NCBI GenBank assembly: GCA_009841615.1
Contig: VXLL01000014.1
Coordinates: 124,001-188,000, forward strand
Source: Gammaproteobacteria bacterium
GTDB lineage: Bacteria; Pseudomonadota; Gammaproteobacteria; Pseudomonadales; Azotimanducaceae
Direction: 5' to 3'
DNA length: 64,000 nt
Under the pieces are notes generated by a model. The model did not search any database. It was not told where the DNA came from and worked only from the letters and a program-made list of their open reading frames with translations. Both the position numbers and the translations under genes were made by a program. This document shows positions 53,049-63,237 of this stretch, piece after piece (position 1 is the stretch's first letter; each line of letters starts with the position of its first letter).

Positions 53049-54725
53049 GTGATCCTCGTACTGGCGTTTTTGGGTGGCGCAATCTACCCGTTCGCGTTCG
53101 CGCCGTTTGAGATCTGGCCGCTTGCGCTAGTATCCCTGGTGTTGCTGTTTTTTACTTCGGAGCAGGTCTTCGGGCGTTCGTTTTTCCTGAGGTTGTTGGT
53201 TCCATTTGCTTTTGCCGTAGGTATGTACGCCGTTGGTGCGTCTTGGGTACATAGCAGCTTCTTGGCCGTTGAGGGTATATCAAATACGGTTTCCATTTGG
53301 GTTACCGTTTTGTTCGTGTTCGCCAGTGCTAGTGTGTTTACTGGGATCATCGTCATTTTTCAAGAACTTTGGGCACGTACGCCGAGATTTATTAAAACCG
53401 GGGAAAATGCTTATACCCTAAAGTGGAATCCGACACGCGAGTTCAGTGGCTACTCGGTCCTTGGAACCGCACTAGGGTGGTTGATCTTCGAGTTTCAAAA
53501 CACCTTAATCGAGTCAGACATTGCGTTTCCGTGGTTGCAAGCTGGCTACGCGTATATCGATACTTGGTTGGTTGGACTTGCAACCGTTGGGGGAGTAACG
53601 CTCGTCAGCTTTTTCGTTTTGGTTACGGCAATGGCGTTGTATCGAATACGGCGAATTCGGTTCGTTACGATGGCTTTAGCAACGTTACCTTGGTTACTCG
53701 GAATTGTGCTACTCAACGTACCTTGGACGCGGCCAGTTGAAGAGAAAGAAGTGGCACTAGTACAAAGTAATTTTTCGATAGTAGAAAAGACGACTGGAAG
53801 TGGGCCGGCTTTGTCTCTGGAAACCAACACAAGATTGTCTCTTGAAGCGGAAGGTGTAGACTTTGTTATTTGGCCAGAAGGCGCACTGCACATGGTTGTA
53901 AATCAAGAATTGATAGATTGGCTCTATTCGCTGGCGGTTCGCATCGATGCGTCCGTGATTACGGGTGTACAGAGTCAAACCATCGTTCCTGATCAAGCTC
54001 CCTCGCTACACAATGCAGCTGTGGGGGTGAGCAAGCATGTACCGGAGTATCAGGAATATCAGAAGAAAAAAATGGCACCGTTTGGAGAGCAAATTCCTTT
54101 TGAATTCGTTCTTGAACCAATCATACGGTGGTTGAAACTGCCAATTAACAGGCTCGGTCCCGGTATTGGTCCCCAACCTAATATGGAGCTCGATGGGGTT
54201 TTTGTGGGCATGACTATCTGTTATGAAGTTGCATTCCCTTCGTATGTTGCCATTCGAAGTCGCGATTCCGACTTTTTGGTAACGATTAGTGAGGATGCGT
54301 GGTTTGGAAATTCCATCGGGCCATCACAACACATGCAGATTGCGCGCATGCGATCTGTAGAAACTGGTCGTTACTTAGCGCGCGCGACGACAAAAGGAAT
54401 TAGCGGAATAGTTAATCCAAAAGGTAAGCTGATCGCGACGATGCCAGTCGATGAACAAGGTGTTGTGCGTGGAACCATCCAAACAATGGAAGGTGAGACT
54501 TGGTATGTTAGGTACGTGTCTGAAGTATATACCTGGGTCTGGGGTGTGCTTGTTGTGATTGCTGGCGGCGTATTTTCGTCTTTGGGAGGTGTGTTGGGAT
54601 TGATATTCATCAGACGCGTTATTAGGGGCGACGCTGATACATCAGACACCACAGATGAGTCTGAAACGGATGAAACCCTTGATGATCCTCCCGAAGAAGA
54701 TGAAGATCAGGATGACGATTGGTGA
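53049..54725 (+). CDS. lnt: Apolipoprotein N-acyltransferase
   Basis: Lnt attaches the third acyl chain to the N-terminal Cys of lipoproteins. In the 558 residues there are about seven N-terminal helices and a nitrilase domain with the catalytic Glu in VIWPEGAL (near residue 277), Lys in KKKMAPFGEQIPFE and Cys in MTICYEVAFPS. A last helix (DVYTWVWGVLVV region) follows. GTG at 53049 is the start. The extreme C-terminus is an unusual strongly acidic tail of ~30 residues (SDTTDESETDETLDD and beyond) not present in E. coli Lnt. This is the last gene of the ybe operon, as in E. coli. Confidence 0.95.
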   Translation: MILVLAFLGGAIYPFAFAPFEIWPLALVSLVLLFFTSEQVFGRSFFLRLLVPFAFAVGMYAVGASWVHSSFLAVEGISNTVSIWVTVLFVFASASVFTGIIVIFQELWARTPRFIKTGENAYTLKWNPTREFSGYSVLGTALGWLIFEFQNTLIESDIAFPWLQAGYAYIDTWLVGLATVGGVTLVSFFVLVTAMALYRIRRIRFVTMALATLPWLLGIVLLNVPWTRPVEEKEVALVQSNFSIVEKTTGSGPALSLETNTRLSLEAEGVDFVIWPEGALHMVVNQELIDWLYSLAVRIDASVITGVQSQTIVPDQAPSLHNAAVGVSKHVPEYQEYQKKKMAPFGEQIPFEFVLEPIIRWLKLPINRLGPGIGPQPNMELDGVFVGMTICYEVAFPSYVAIRSRDSDFLVTISEDAWFGNSIGPSQHMQIARMRSVETGRYLARATTKGISGIVNPKGKLIATMPVDEQGVVRGTIQTMEGETWYVRYVSEVYTWVWGVLVVIAGGVFSSLGGVLGLIFIRRVIRGDADTSDTTDESETDETLDDPPEEDEDQDDDW

Positions 54726-54754
54726 TTAAGGGTCCCCGCGTTCACGGAGAACCC

Positions 54755-54779
54755 AATGCGAAATCCCTTTCGCATTTTG
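54755..54779 (+). terminator. Rho-independent terminator of the ybeZYX-lnt operon
   Basis: AATGCGAAA-TCCC-TTTCGCATT followed by TTT, starting 30 bases after the lnt stop. A second hairpin, TTCAACCT-TG-AGGTTGAA, follows at 54799-54816. Confidence 0.75.
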
Positions 54780-55053
54780 AAGCATCCGTACCTCGGGGTT
54801 CAACCTTGAGGTTGAATTATGCACATGAATGCTGACATGTTAGTAATATTCTCATCGAATTTAACAAATAGCTTAGACCAAACATATCTATGGCGATATT
54901 GTCTGTATTGGGTAGCTAGCTACGAAGCTTGAATTGTCGGCTCAAAGTGTGTTGGAGCAAGCAACAGATGCGGTAATCTAGATTTACTTTACGTCGACTA
55001 GATTCGTACCTACAATTTATTTGATTGACGATAGTGCGTGGAAGTTGATGAAC
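54780..55053. other. Intergenic region after lnt
   Basis: Contains the second small hairpin (54799-54816) and otherwise no open frame or RNA gene I can support. It presumably holds the promoter for the small membrane protein that follows. Confidence 0.5.
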
Positions 55054-55410
55054 ATGGAAAGATTACAAGAACCTGGCCTTTTTCGAAACAACTGGGTCAA
55101 AAGTTCGCTGTGTCTCGGATTGATATTAGTCGCGATCTTCTTTCCCATTTTTTCGGCTGTGGTCTTGCATTCCATTATTTTTTCTGACCCGTTTAAAATT
55201 TGGGCGATCATTTGCGGTATCGCGCTCATGTATTTGTTGGTACCCGTTACTGTTTGGGTTGTTATTCGATGGGGACTATCGCTTACGAATGCAGAAGCTC
55301 GATATTGGCTTAAAAGACGACTCACCCAACCACTAATGTTGATTAACATTCCCGTTCAGCTTGTTTTGGTTGTGGTGATGTTTCTGATGCTTTGGATGGT
55401 TTTGAATTGA
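55054..55410 (+). CDS. Small three-helix membrane protein, unknown
   Basis: A 118-residue protein (ATG at 55054, with GGAAG nine bases upstream; the frame is open back to 55021). Three hydrophobic spans are visible: residues ~20-42, 48-70 and 92-116. A loop LTNAEARYWLKRRLTQP lies between the second and third. No family recognised. It lies upstream of leuS on the same strand but 349 bases away. Confidence 0.55.
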   Translation: MERLQEPGLFRNNWVKSSLCLGLILVAIFFPIFSAVVLHSIIFSDPFKIWAIICGIALMYLLVPVTVWVVIRWGLSLTNAEARYWLKRRLTQPLMLINIPVQLVLVVVMFLMLWMVLN

Positions 55411-55759
55411 CCGACTAGCTGAGCGATTCCGTCTCAAACTGTTTAAACATTGCTGTGGGGACTACCTTAGTATGGACCTCTTGTATTGCACCACACGGTC
55501 CGACTTCAAATTTTTAAGACCGAAGTCAGGTTCATTTTCCGAGGATTGCAATGCAGGCTGCACCAGTTAGAAGTATCAACGAAATTAGACCAACATATTG
55601 GTATTACTCTTTTGTTCGATGTTGACACCTCGCCATTCATTGCAGTTAAGGCACACTCCAACTCAATTCGTACCGCAAGAGCATGTCGTTTCGTCAATTT
55701 TTTCGGTGCATAATTCTGTTTTTTCTGAATCTACCTAAACTACTCTCACTCACGACAAG
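55411..55759. other. Intergenic region before leuS
   Basis: A 75-codon frame from TTG 55486 and a shorter one on the other strand are present, but neither has a ribosome-binding site or recognisable product. No T-box-like or leader-peptide feature with repeated Leu codons was identified, and no tRNA. Confidence 0.45.
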
Positions 55760-58195
55760 TTGAAGACTCCTTACGAACCCACGTCTGTCGAGCAAAAGTG
55801 GCAAAAACGATGGGAGGAACACGGTACCAATACGCTCACCGAGCACCAGTTACTCAAAGCGGTACATCCGTTCTACAACTTGATGATGTTTCCCTATCCT
55901 TCCGCTGAAGGCCTTCACATCGGCAACATTTACGCATACACCGGTGCGGATGTTCAAGGACGTTTTCAACGACTTCTAGGCAAGACCGTCTTTGAGCCGA
56001 TAGGATTTGATGCGTTTGGTATTCACAGTGAAAATTTCGCATTAAAGACAGGTACTAATCCGAACGAACTGATTCCAAAAAATATTTCGAACTTTACGCA
56101 GCAGCTAAAGCGCTTTGGGGGAATGTTTGACTGGACTCACACGGTCGACACTACAGATCCAGAGTACTACCGGTGGACGCAATGGATTTTCGTTCAATTG
56201 TTTAAAGCTGGGCTAATCGAACGTCGAGAAGCTGCCGTGAATTGGTGTCCGTCCTGTTTAACGGTTCTCGCTAACGAGCAAGTGATCAACGGTTTTTGTG
56301 AACGTTGTGATGCCAAAGTAGGTCAGCGTCAGCTTCCCCAGTGGTTTGTCAAGATTACACAATATACAAAACGATTGCTGGACAACATTGACGAATTAGA
56401 TTGGTCGAAAACGACCAAAGCTGCACAGACGAACTGGATCGGGGCTAGCACCGGTGCCCAAGTGCAATTTGCGCTAGAAGACGCCGACGAGAGCATAGTA
56501 GTCTTTACCACTCGCCCAGATACGCTGTTTGGTGCCACCTACCTAGTCCTTGCACCGGAGCATGAACTTGTCGATCGCGTAACCACTGATGGACAACGTA
56601 AAGCAGTCGGCCGGTACTTGAGTCATGTAGCACAGCAGGACATCGTCGAGCGACAACTACTTGACCGTGAAAAGACCGGGGTATTTACAGGATCGTATTG
56701 CATTAACCCTGCGACAAAAGCACGTATTCCTATTTGGATATCTGATTACGTTTTGGTCGACTACGGTACTGGCGCGATCATGGCTGTTCCGGGACACGAT
56801 CAACGCGATTTCGAGTTCGCAACTAAGTTTGATCTACCTATTCGTCGTGTAATCGCGGAACCCGGTGCGAACAACATGATTGATCTCATCGCTGCATACG
56901 AAGGCGATGGTACTTTGGTCAACTCAGGTAATTTCGATGGTTTAGATGTCGCGGACGCGAAGGACAAAATAGTCGCGTGGTTGCACAAGGACAACCTTGC
57001 AGAAATAGCGATCTCTTACCGATTACATGACTGGTGTATTTCGCGGCAACGATATTGGGGACCACCCATTCCGATTATTCACTGTAGTGATTGCGGTCCG
57101 GTTGTCGTACCAGAAGAAGATTTACCCGTTCTACTGCCCTATCTTGAGGATTTTCGTCCTAACGATCGCGGCGAAAGCCCCCTGTCAAGAGATCCAGATT
57201 GGGTAAATGTACCTTGTCCGACATGCGGTAAAGATGCTAGTCGCGAAACTGATGTTTCGGATACTTTCTTGGATAGTGCATGGTACTTCCTACGTTATCC
57301 ATGTACGGATACGACGCATCAACCCTTCAACTCAGAAATTCTTCATAAGTGGCTGCCTGTCGCGTCGTACATCGGAGGGAACGAACACGCAGTCTTGCAT
57401 ATGCTGTACTCTCGATTCCTAACTATGGCACTCTATGACATGGGAATATTGAATTTTGAAGAACCCTATAGAAAGTTTCGCGCTCATGGTTTGTTGATTC
57501 GAGAAGGACGGAAAATTTCCAAGAGTAGAGGTAACGTGATCGTACCCGACGCCGTAATAGCGAAGTTTGGGGCTGATACCGTACGACTCTATCTCATGTT
57601 CTTAGGACCCTTCGAACAGGGCGGGGACTATCGCGAAGAAGGAATACAAGGTCCCTACAAGTTTTTGAACAGATTGTGGCAGTCCGTTCATGAAGCAGTA
57701 CCGAGCACTTCAGAGACTCCGCTTAAAGCGTCGCTGCACCGGACCATTAAACAGGTCACTGATGATTTGAACCAACTTCGGTATAACACCGCGGTTGCAG
57801 CAATGATGGAATATCTCAATGAAGTTCGTGCGGACGGTCGTACTCCCTTGATCTCGGAAATTGAGCCCTTAGTAGTTTTAGTTTCGCCCTTCTGTCCTCA
57901 CATCGCAGAGGAACTTCATGAGCAATTAGGACGCCAAGGCGGTCTCTTCGCCTGTGGGTGGTGGCCTTCCTACGACGCGGAACTACTCAAAGTTGAAACA
58001 GTATCCATTCCAGTCTCGGTGAATGGTAAACGGCGCGCAATGATCGATGTCAAAGTTGGTAGTACCGACACGGAGGTAGTCGAACTCGCAAAGACACAAC
58101 CTAATCTAGTGCGTCATCTTGAAGGCGTTGACGTTCAACGGACCATTTACGTGAAGAACAGGATGTTAAATTTTGTTACAAAGCCCACTGCGTAA
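55760..58195 (+). CDS. leuS: Leucyl-tRNA synthetase
   Basis: A class I aminoacyl-tRNA synthetase of 811 residues (E. coli 860). Signature HIGN at 53-56 in SAEGLHIGN, an editing (CP1) domain with TTRPDTLFGATYLVLAPEH, two zinc-binding Cys clusters (CPSC..CERC and CSDC..CPTC), the KMSKS-equivalent KISKSRGNVIVPD and the anticodon-binding C-terminal domain. The start is TTG, immediately before AAGACTCCT. The 3' end is close to lptE, and holA follows, an order typical of gammaproteobacteria. Confidence 0.97.
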   Translation: MKTPYEPTSVEQKWQKRWEEHGTNTLTEHQLLKAVHPFYNLMMFPYPSAEGLHIGNIYAYTGADVQGRFQRLLGKTVFEPIGFDAFGIHSENFALKTGTNPNELIPKNISNFTQQLKRFGGMFDWTHTVDTTDPEYYRWTQWIFVQLFKAGLIERREAAVNWCPSCLTVLANEQVINGFCERCDAKVGQRQLPQWFVKITQYTKRLLDNIDELDWSKTTKAAQTNWIGASTGAQVQFALEDADESIVVFTTRPDTLFGATYLVLAPEHELVDRVTTDGQRKAVGRYLSHVAQQDIVERQLLDREKTGVFTGSYCINPATKARIPIWISDYVLVDYGTGAIMAVPGHDQRDFEFATKFDLPIRRVIAEPGANNMIDLIAAYEGDGTLVNSGNFDGLDVADAKDKIVAWLHKDNLAEIAISYRLHDWCISRQRYWGPPIPIIHCSDCGPVVVPEEDLPVLLPYLEDFRPNDRGESPLSRDPDWVNVPCPTCGKDASRETDVSDTFLDSAWYFLRYPCTDTTHQPFNSEILHKWLPVASYIGGNEHAVLHMLYSRFLTMALYDMGILNFEEPYRKFRAHGLLIREGRKISKSRGNVIVPDAVIAKFGADTVRLYLMFLGPFEQGGDYREEGIQGPYKFLNRLWQSVHEAVPSTSETPLKASLHRTIKQVTDDLNQLRYNTAVAAMMEYLNEVRADGRTPLISEIEPLVVLVSPFCPHIAEELHEQLGRQGGLFACGWWPSYDAELLKVETVSIPVSVNGKRRAMIDVKVGSTDTEVVELAKTQPNLVRHLEGVDVQRTIYVKNRMLNFVTKPTA

Positions 58196-58202
58196 TACGA
58201 TC

Positions 58203-58718
58203 GTGAAGTCATTCTTACGTCTCAGGTCTTTGTTATTGTTTGTAGCGACTCTAGCGATGGCATCTGGGTGTGGATTCTATCTTCGAACGACGACGCTAGG
58301 CACGTACATTTCAACCGTCAACATTGACATATCAAAGTCGCCTGGTCTAGAAAAAGAGCTCAAGCATGTGTTTTCGCTCAACGGAGTTTCGGTTTCCGAT
58401 TCAGAGAGCGCAGAATTGTCAATTCGATTGAAAGAATCTAGTGTACAGAAGTCAACGTCGTTAGTTGTTCCGAGAGAGGGCTTACAAGAGTATGAACTGA
58501 TTCTTCAGGTTACCTTTACGCTTTGGTTTGATGGTGACAAAGCGACTGAGGAGGACGTTTCATTCACTAAAGCAGGACGGGTACGCGTACATCCCAACCA
58601 GTTACTGAGCACGTCTACAGAAGAACAAACAGTAAGGACTGAACTTATTCAAGGTGTCGTTGACGACTTTGTACATGACCTCTACCTTCGTCTCGCACGA
58701 GAACAAAAAACTGAGTGA
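58203..58718 (+). CDS. lptE: LPS-assembly lipoprotein LptE
   Basis: An outer-membrane lipoprotein that plugs the LptD translocon. I chose GTG at 58203, giving a lipoprotein signal peptide ending MASGC with Cys23; the frame also extends back into leuS. GFYLR directly after the Cys is typical for LptE (CGFxLR). The remainder (~150 residues) is a short alpha/beta domain with EYELILQVTFTLW. The genomic position between leuS and holA is diagnostic. Confidence 0.92.
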   Translation: MKSFLRLRSLLLFVATLAMASGCGFYLRTTTLGTYISTVNIDISKSPGLEKELKHVFSLNGVSVSDSESAELSIRLKESSVQKSTSLVVPREGLQEYELILQVTFTLWFDGDKATEEDVSFTKAGRVRVHPNQLLSTSTEEQTVRTELIQGVVDDFVHDLYLRLAREQKTE

Positions 58719-58730
58719 GAATCACGACCG

Positions 58731-59756
58731 GTGATCGTCACTTTTGATAGATTTCCACAAAGTCTAAAACAGCAATTAGACCCACTGTATTTTTTAGCAG
58801 GCACCGAGCTACTACTTCTTGAGGAGAGCTTTACCCTCGTCGTGTCTGAGGCTGAAGCTCGTGGCTTCGCTGAAATCGAACATGTAGAGATCGCACAACC
58901 AGATGACTGGTACCCACTGCTAGCGGATGCATCGGGCCGTTCGCTGTTCGCAGAAAAACGCCTCTTCGATGTCCGTCTCACCAAGAATGTGCTTACTTCG
59001 AAAGTGCAAACTGCTATAGAAGAATGGGTTCAGGAGTCTGATGAGGACACCATCATGATACTTCGTGGTTGGTCGTGGGACTACCGTTTTCGTAATGCGG
59101 CGTGGTTCAAATCAATTTCTGCTCTAGCTACGACGGTTGTCATTGAGGCAGTTCCGACTGCGAAACTTTCGCATTGGATTAGAGATCGCGCTCAAGTTCT
59201 AGGTTTAAAACTCAGTGATGACGCGATTGCGGAACTTGCGGATCTTACCGATGGCAATCTCTATGCTGCTCAACAGGAACTCGAAAAACTTCGATTGATA
59301 TTCTTGAATGAAGACAAGGTGGTGGGAATCGAAGAGTTGACAAGAATCAATTGGAGCATTAGCGGTGCGTTTGATTTAGTCGATGCCGCAAGTAATGGAA
59401 GCGTCAACAAGTTATCGACGATGCTGGCAGCTGTTCGCCGGGAAGGCGTGCAACCATTGTTTCTCGTCGGTGCTCTAGGTTCTCAACTACGTAGGTACCA
59501 TGATCTAGCTTGCGGCCGCAGAACATATCTATCGGCAAACCGACGCCGAGTAGGTGAACGAGTTATCAAGCGAATCGGTCGAGCAGGACTGGAACGCCTA
59601 CTAGTTGAGTGCGCGCACCTAGATTGTCAACAAAAAGGCATCTTGCGAGGTGATTCGTGGCTCGCGCTGGAGTCGATATTGTTGAATTTAGCGGGGTACC
59701 AAAATCGAAACTTAGAAACGGATGCAACCCGGCTACGCGTGGATTACGAAAATTAG
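58731..59756 (+). CDS. holA: DNA polymerase III delta subunit
   Basis: A 341-residue clamp-loader delta subunit that opens the sliding clamp. It shows the family's LYFLAGTELLLLEES-like N-terminal P-loop remnant (no functional Walker motif), FAEKRLFDVRL, ELADLTDGNLYAAQQELEKL and the C-terminal collar with PLFLVGALGSQLRR. GTG at 58731 follows lptE by 12 bases. nadD does not follow, unlike in many relatives; the next gene is on the other strand. Confidence 0.94.
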   Translation: MIVTFDRFPQSLKQQLDPLYFLAGTELLLLEESFTLVVSEAEARGFAEIEHVEIAQPDDWYPLLADASGRSLFAEKRLFDVRLTKNVLTSKVQTAIEEWVQESDEDTIMILRGWSWDYRFRNAAWFKSISALATTVVIEAVPTAKLSHWIRDRAQVLGLKLSDDAIAELADLTDGNLYAAQQELEKLRLIFLNEDKVVGIEELTRINWSISGAFDLVDAASNGSVNKLSTMLAAVRREGVQPLFLVGALGSQLRRYHDLACGRRTYLSANRRRVGERVIKRIGRAGLERLLVECAHLDCQQKGILRGDSWLALESILLNLAGYQNRNLETDATRLRVDYEN

Positions 59757-59937
59757 GAAATGGACGAGTTGACAATTTGCTCAGCGCGACCCTTCAATTC
59801 GTTATAGACTTCCGCAGAGTTTAGAGAAGGACATCCTTTTCCACAAACATCGTCGTCAATTGGACAAAGTCTTCACACCACACTGAGGAGATTCATACTC
59901 AGAACGGACATCACAATTAGTGTTTACCGATCGTAAA

Positions 59938-62205
59938 TTATTTGATGCCGCCTCGGTTGAACTCTAACTCTAAAGTGTAACTTGTCTGTACTTCGGTATC
60001 CAACACGAGCGTCTCAGGTAGAGCGTACTTATCGTGGTTGTAACCATACTTCATCTTCAGACGCGTCGAAATGGGATCGACGAAGGTCATATGCACGGAA
60101 TGATGAAAAGTATTTCCGTTAACGTCTCCGTACAAATCATCTCTCGTTAAAAATACCTCTTCCTCATTCGCATTCAGCATAGTGTTGCCTTGGTATCGAT
60201 CCCAGTAGGGTCGATAAATTTTGTTCTTCGAGTATTGAACGTTTAACGACGATGTGTCTAGTACTACTCGTGATAAGACAAAGGGGAAAGAGCGGTTATA
60301 CGCTGTCGACTGTCCCACTCGTTCTGGAGCAGTGTCAAGAAGTGACGGTAGCTGATCCATCCAAATCCGCACTCTGAAGTGTGTTCGCATTATGCGAACC
60401 GGGTACAGTGTGACTTCTAACCTTGCACATTCGAGTGGCACAGTCTCCTCTGTAGAGTCTGCAGATAACGATCCCTCTCCTTGAACACTCATAGTGGTTT
60501 CGACAAAGTTGTCCAAAAAAATTGCGAATTCTTGATCATTCGTTACCGCGTCGAAATTCATTCGTAGTTCTGTTTCTTGTTCTTCGGCTTCCTTACATTC
60601 AATGAATCGCTTCTGCACGTCGGTCCATTCGTTTGATTTCTTAAGTACTGTAAACAGTCCATCATCCCACACTAAAGGCGCAAAAGGTTCAATTTCAACC
60701 GCTTCAGGTACAGGAGGTTGGTCTGGTTTACGGTGGCCACTAAACGGTCTGCCTCCTGGGAATTTAATATCACCCGAACTCTCAAACATTTCCCCGGAAA
60801 TATTCTCTTCATTGAAAGTTCCTTCGAATTCCTGTACGTATTTTTTGTCGTCGAAGTGTGGTTGGAATGAAAAGTAAAAGGTGTTGTCTTGAACTTTGAG
60901 ATTTTCTACCTGAAACGTCTTTTTGTCGCTGTTAGTCCATTCACCACTGAAGTTACTGTCTGCATCCGTTACTAGTTTGAAATACATCTCACGATGACTC
61001 GGTTGACTATCCCACTCTATTTGAAAAATCAACAACGACTCTGCTGATGCTGAGTCGTTCTGTAAATTTGTTGCATCACTCGAAGTTTCAGGAGCAAGGT
61101 TGATCGCTTCCTGTGCTCCATCATCCGAAGGGGGAGACTCTATAGTAGCGTCTTTCGAGGACTTTCGACGATCTTCAAATTGAGACAATCTATCGAGGTT
61201 TTTCAAAGCAATGTGTAGACGATAACGTGAGTCCGTATCTCCGTGGTCAGGAAATGAACCTTCACTTGCAGGTTCAAACTCTATTTCCGTTGTAGTGTGA
61301 AATCGCTTTCCGATTTGCGTCAATTTGTCCTTATAGGTCAGCGCTTTTGTGCCATGAGCAACGATAGCCTCAACAACAAACGACGCGAGATGAATGTCGT
61401 CAAGTCGCTCCATACGCTCTACTAGGGCACGAAAACCTTCTTCTGATTGGCATAAGCCTAGTCCACGTGCAGCACTGGCACTGAAATTCGCTAAGAAGTC
61501 TCCTCGATCTGCAGACAATGCGTCAACGCGCAATGTCGTAGCTTCGGGCGTCGTGAAACGTCCCAACGTCAGCGCATTTAGCGTTCCCCCAGGTTGTGAA
61601 GGATCGTAATTTTCCCAAATCACCGCGTGAACGTCTTCATCCCCTGGAAACACAACGGCTAAAACATAGGGTATTTCGGTCCATGGGGGAGGCTCATCTG
61701 ACGCTACCCAATCCTTGAATTTTTCTACATCTTGCAAAATCTCGAGTTCTTCTTCCTGTCCAACTTCTTCAGGCAGTGTAAATCTAGGCGGAGTTCCCCC
61801 CGATTCCCGTACGTTCTCACGCCAATACCAAAGAAGAAACTCCTTGAGACCTGGGATGGCAGCAAAGTCACGCAATACTGGTGGATTCTCAGTGGCTCGG
61901 GAGTGCCAATTTACAAACTCTACGAACAAAGAAAGCTGCGATATTCCTTCGTCGACTTTTTCCGATTCGCCACTAAATATTAGTTCAGCAATCTTTTCGT
62001 TGACTTCTGCATTGCTCAAGGTAGGATCGTTGACACCGGTTAGTTGTGGTCCTTCTAAGAGTTTTTTGATCTCTGCTTGAACTTCTTCAGACGCCATGTC
62101 CGGAATCAACAGGTCAAGATCAACGTCCTGTGACCTTGCTATTTCAACCACCCATCCGATTTGGACGAATATAGCTGTAAGTACGACAAATCTTCTGCTA
62201 CTCAT
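59938..62205 (-). CDS. Large secreted protein of unknown function
   Basis: A 755-residue protein with an N-terminal signal peptide (basic start, FVVLTAIFVQIGWVVEIARS) and no further membrane span. It has an all-helical N-terminal third (residues ~27-300), which includes GRFTTPEATTLRVDALSADR. A low-complexity Ser/Asp/Glu-rich linker follows at ~340-385, then a beta-rich C-terminal half ending TSYTLELEF. Four cysteines occur in the mature part. I recognise no family. ATG at 62205 is preferred over the TTG before it. It stands alone, with holA convergent on its 3' side. Confidence 0.75.
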   Translation of the reverse strand: MSSRRFVVLTAIFVQIGWVVEIARSQDVDLDLLIPDMASEEVQAEIKKLLEGPQLTGVNDPTLSNAEVNEKIAELIFSGESEKVDEGISQLSLFVEFVNWHSRATENPPVLRDFAAIPGLKEFLLWYWRENVRESGGTPPRFTLPEEVGQEEELEILQDVEKFKDWVASDEPPPWTEIPYVLAVVFPGDEDVHAVIWENYDPSQPGGTLNALTLGRFTTPEATTLRVDALSADRGDFLANFSASAARGLGLCQSEEGFRALVERMERLDDIHLASFVVEAIVAHGTKALTYKDKLTQIGKRFHTTTEIEFEPASEGSFPDHGDTDSRYRLHIALKNLDRLSQFEDRRKSSKDATIESPPSDDGAQEAINLAPETSSDATNLQNDSASAESLLIFQIEWDSQPSHREMYFKLVTDADSNFSGEWTNSDKKTFQVENLKVQDNTFYFSFQPHFDDKKYVQEFEGTFNEENISGEMFESSGDIKFPGGRPFSGHRKPDQPPVPEAVEIEPFAPLVWDDGLFTVLKKSNEWTDVQKRFIECKEAEEQETELRMNFDAVTNDQEFAIFLDNFVETTMSVQGEGSLSADSTEETVPLECARLEVTLYPVRIMRTHFRVRIWMDQLPSLLDTAPERVGQSTAYNRSFPFVLSRVVLDTSSLNVQYSKNKIYRPYWDRYQGNTMLNANEEEVFLTRDDLYGDVNGNTFHHSVHMTFVDPISTRLKMKYGYNHDKYALPETLVLDTEVQTSYTLELEFNRGGIK

Positions 62206-62696
62206 CAATCTACTTTACTCTCCCTTCGATGAAGCAATCGTCTTTAGTTGCATCACAACGTATTATCGTCCGTTTCACCGATCACACAGGTCGGTCAGAG
62301 TTATCCAAACTCGTATATTGCGCTTGTGCTAGCCTCTAAGTGTGATATTTAAATATGTCTCTTGGGTTTGGAAGGAACAACTATCGAACGCACGCTCCGA
62401 AATCGTCAGATTGTAGAACCCGTCTTGTATGATTGGAGTTTGGTATTGAGATCTTTACGGTTCCATTTAGCAGGAAACCTGTGCTCAATATTTCGGTAGC
62501 AGCACATCTGAATAGAAATTTGACCACAAACCAGGGTGTACACCGAACTAGTCCGAACAGAGTACAATAAAGCGAACCGAAAAAAAACTATTCAGTAAAG
62601 AATAGAGTAGAGGAGCTTTAGTACTGTCAGGCCGAACCAACTTGATGTCGAATTATGGAGCAAGAGAGTAAACAAAAAATTAAAGGGGTTGTAAGC
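62206..62696. other. Intergenic region, no gene seen
   Basis: About 490 bases of A+T-rich sequence between divergent genes. No supported frame, RNA gene or strong hairpin. Confidence 0.5.
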
Positions 62697-62885
62697 ATGG
62701 GGGAAATCGTTCGTTTTTCTTTCTTGCTCACGTTTGTGCTAATCTTATTAGAACCTCCTCCGACACTCTGGGAAAGGGTGTTGTTTAGCACGCTTTGGAT
62801 TTGTGCGGGTATATTTTTCGGCTACATATTCAGAAAGATTAAACTGTGGCAAATCGCCCGAGCCGCTGAGTCTCAGAACGCTTAA
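62697..62885 (+). CDS. Small two-helix membrane protein
   Basis: A 62-residue protein with two hydrophobic spans (EIVRFSFLLTFVLILL and TLWICAGIFFGYIF) separated by PPPTLWERV, and a basic/polar tail. The ATG at 62697 is chosen because AAAGGGG lies eight bases upstream; the frame also opens at 62655 without such a site. Family unknown. Confidence 0.5.
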   Translation: MGEIVRFSFLLTFVLILLEPPPTLWERVLFSTLWICAGIFFGYIFRKIKLWQIARAAESQNA

Positions 62886-63237
62886 CACTATCGAAACAGA
62901 TTTAGTTTGGTGTCGTCAACTGTCGCGTAACCGAAAGTTGATCCCTTTGTAAGTTTGAGTTTCCTTAAATTTTCTGGAAATGTAGGAGACGCTCACTGGA
63001 TTAGCCCCAAGGAATATCCTTGACGACGACGTTCAAAGAACAAATGGTAGACCACTGTTTACTCCGATTACAGTGGTAGTTGCGACTGTATTTTTCGTGC
63101 TGGAACTATGGACTACATCGATGGAATACATTCGAATTGTCCCAAGTGTGTTGAAAAGCATCTATTAAATAATTGACCGCGCATCGTATAGAGCGCGCTT
63201 TCATAACGAATCGTTACCGCGAGGTGAGTTTCCAATC
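62886..63237. other. Intergenic region with a startless hydrophobic frame
   Basis: A frame from about 63001 to the stop at 63166-63168 would encode FTPITVVVATVFFVLELW followed by a short amphipathic tail. It has no ATG, GTG or TTG before a GTG at 63073, so only ~31 residues could be made. It may be a degraded small membrane-protein gene. Nothing else is supported here. Confidence 0.3.

Noticed and set aside
55486..55713. 75-codon frame before leuS
   Set aside because: TTG start without a ribosome-binding site, no recognisable composition or partner; kept as intergenic.
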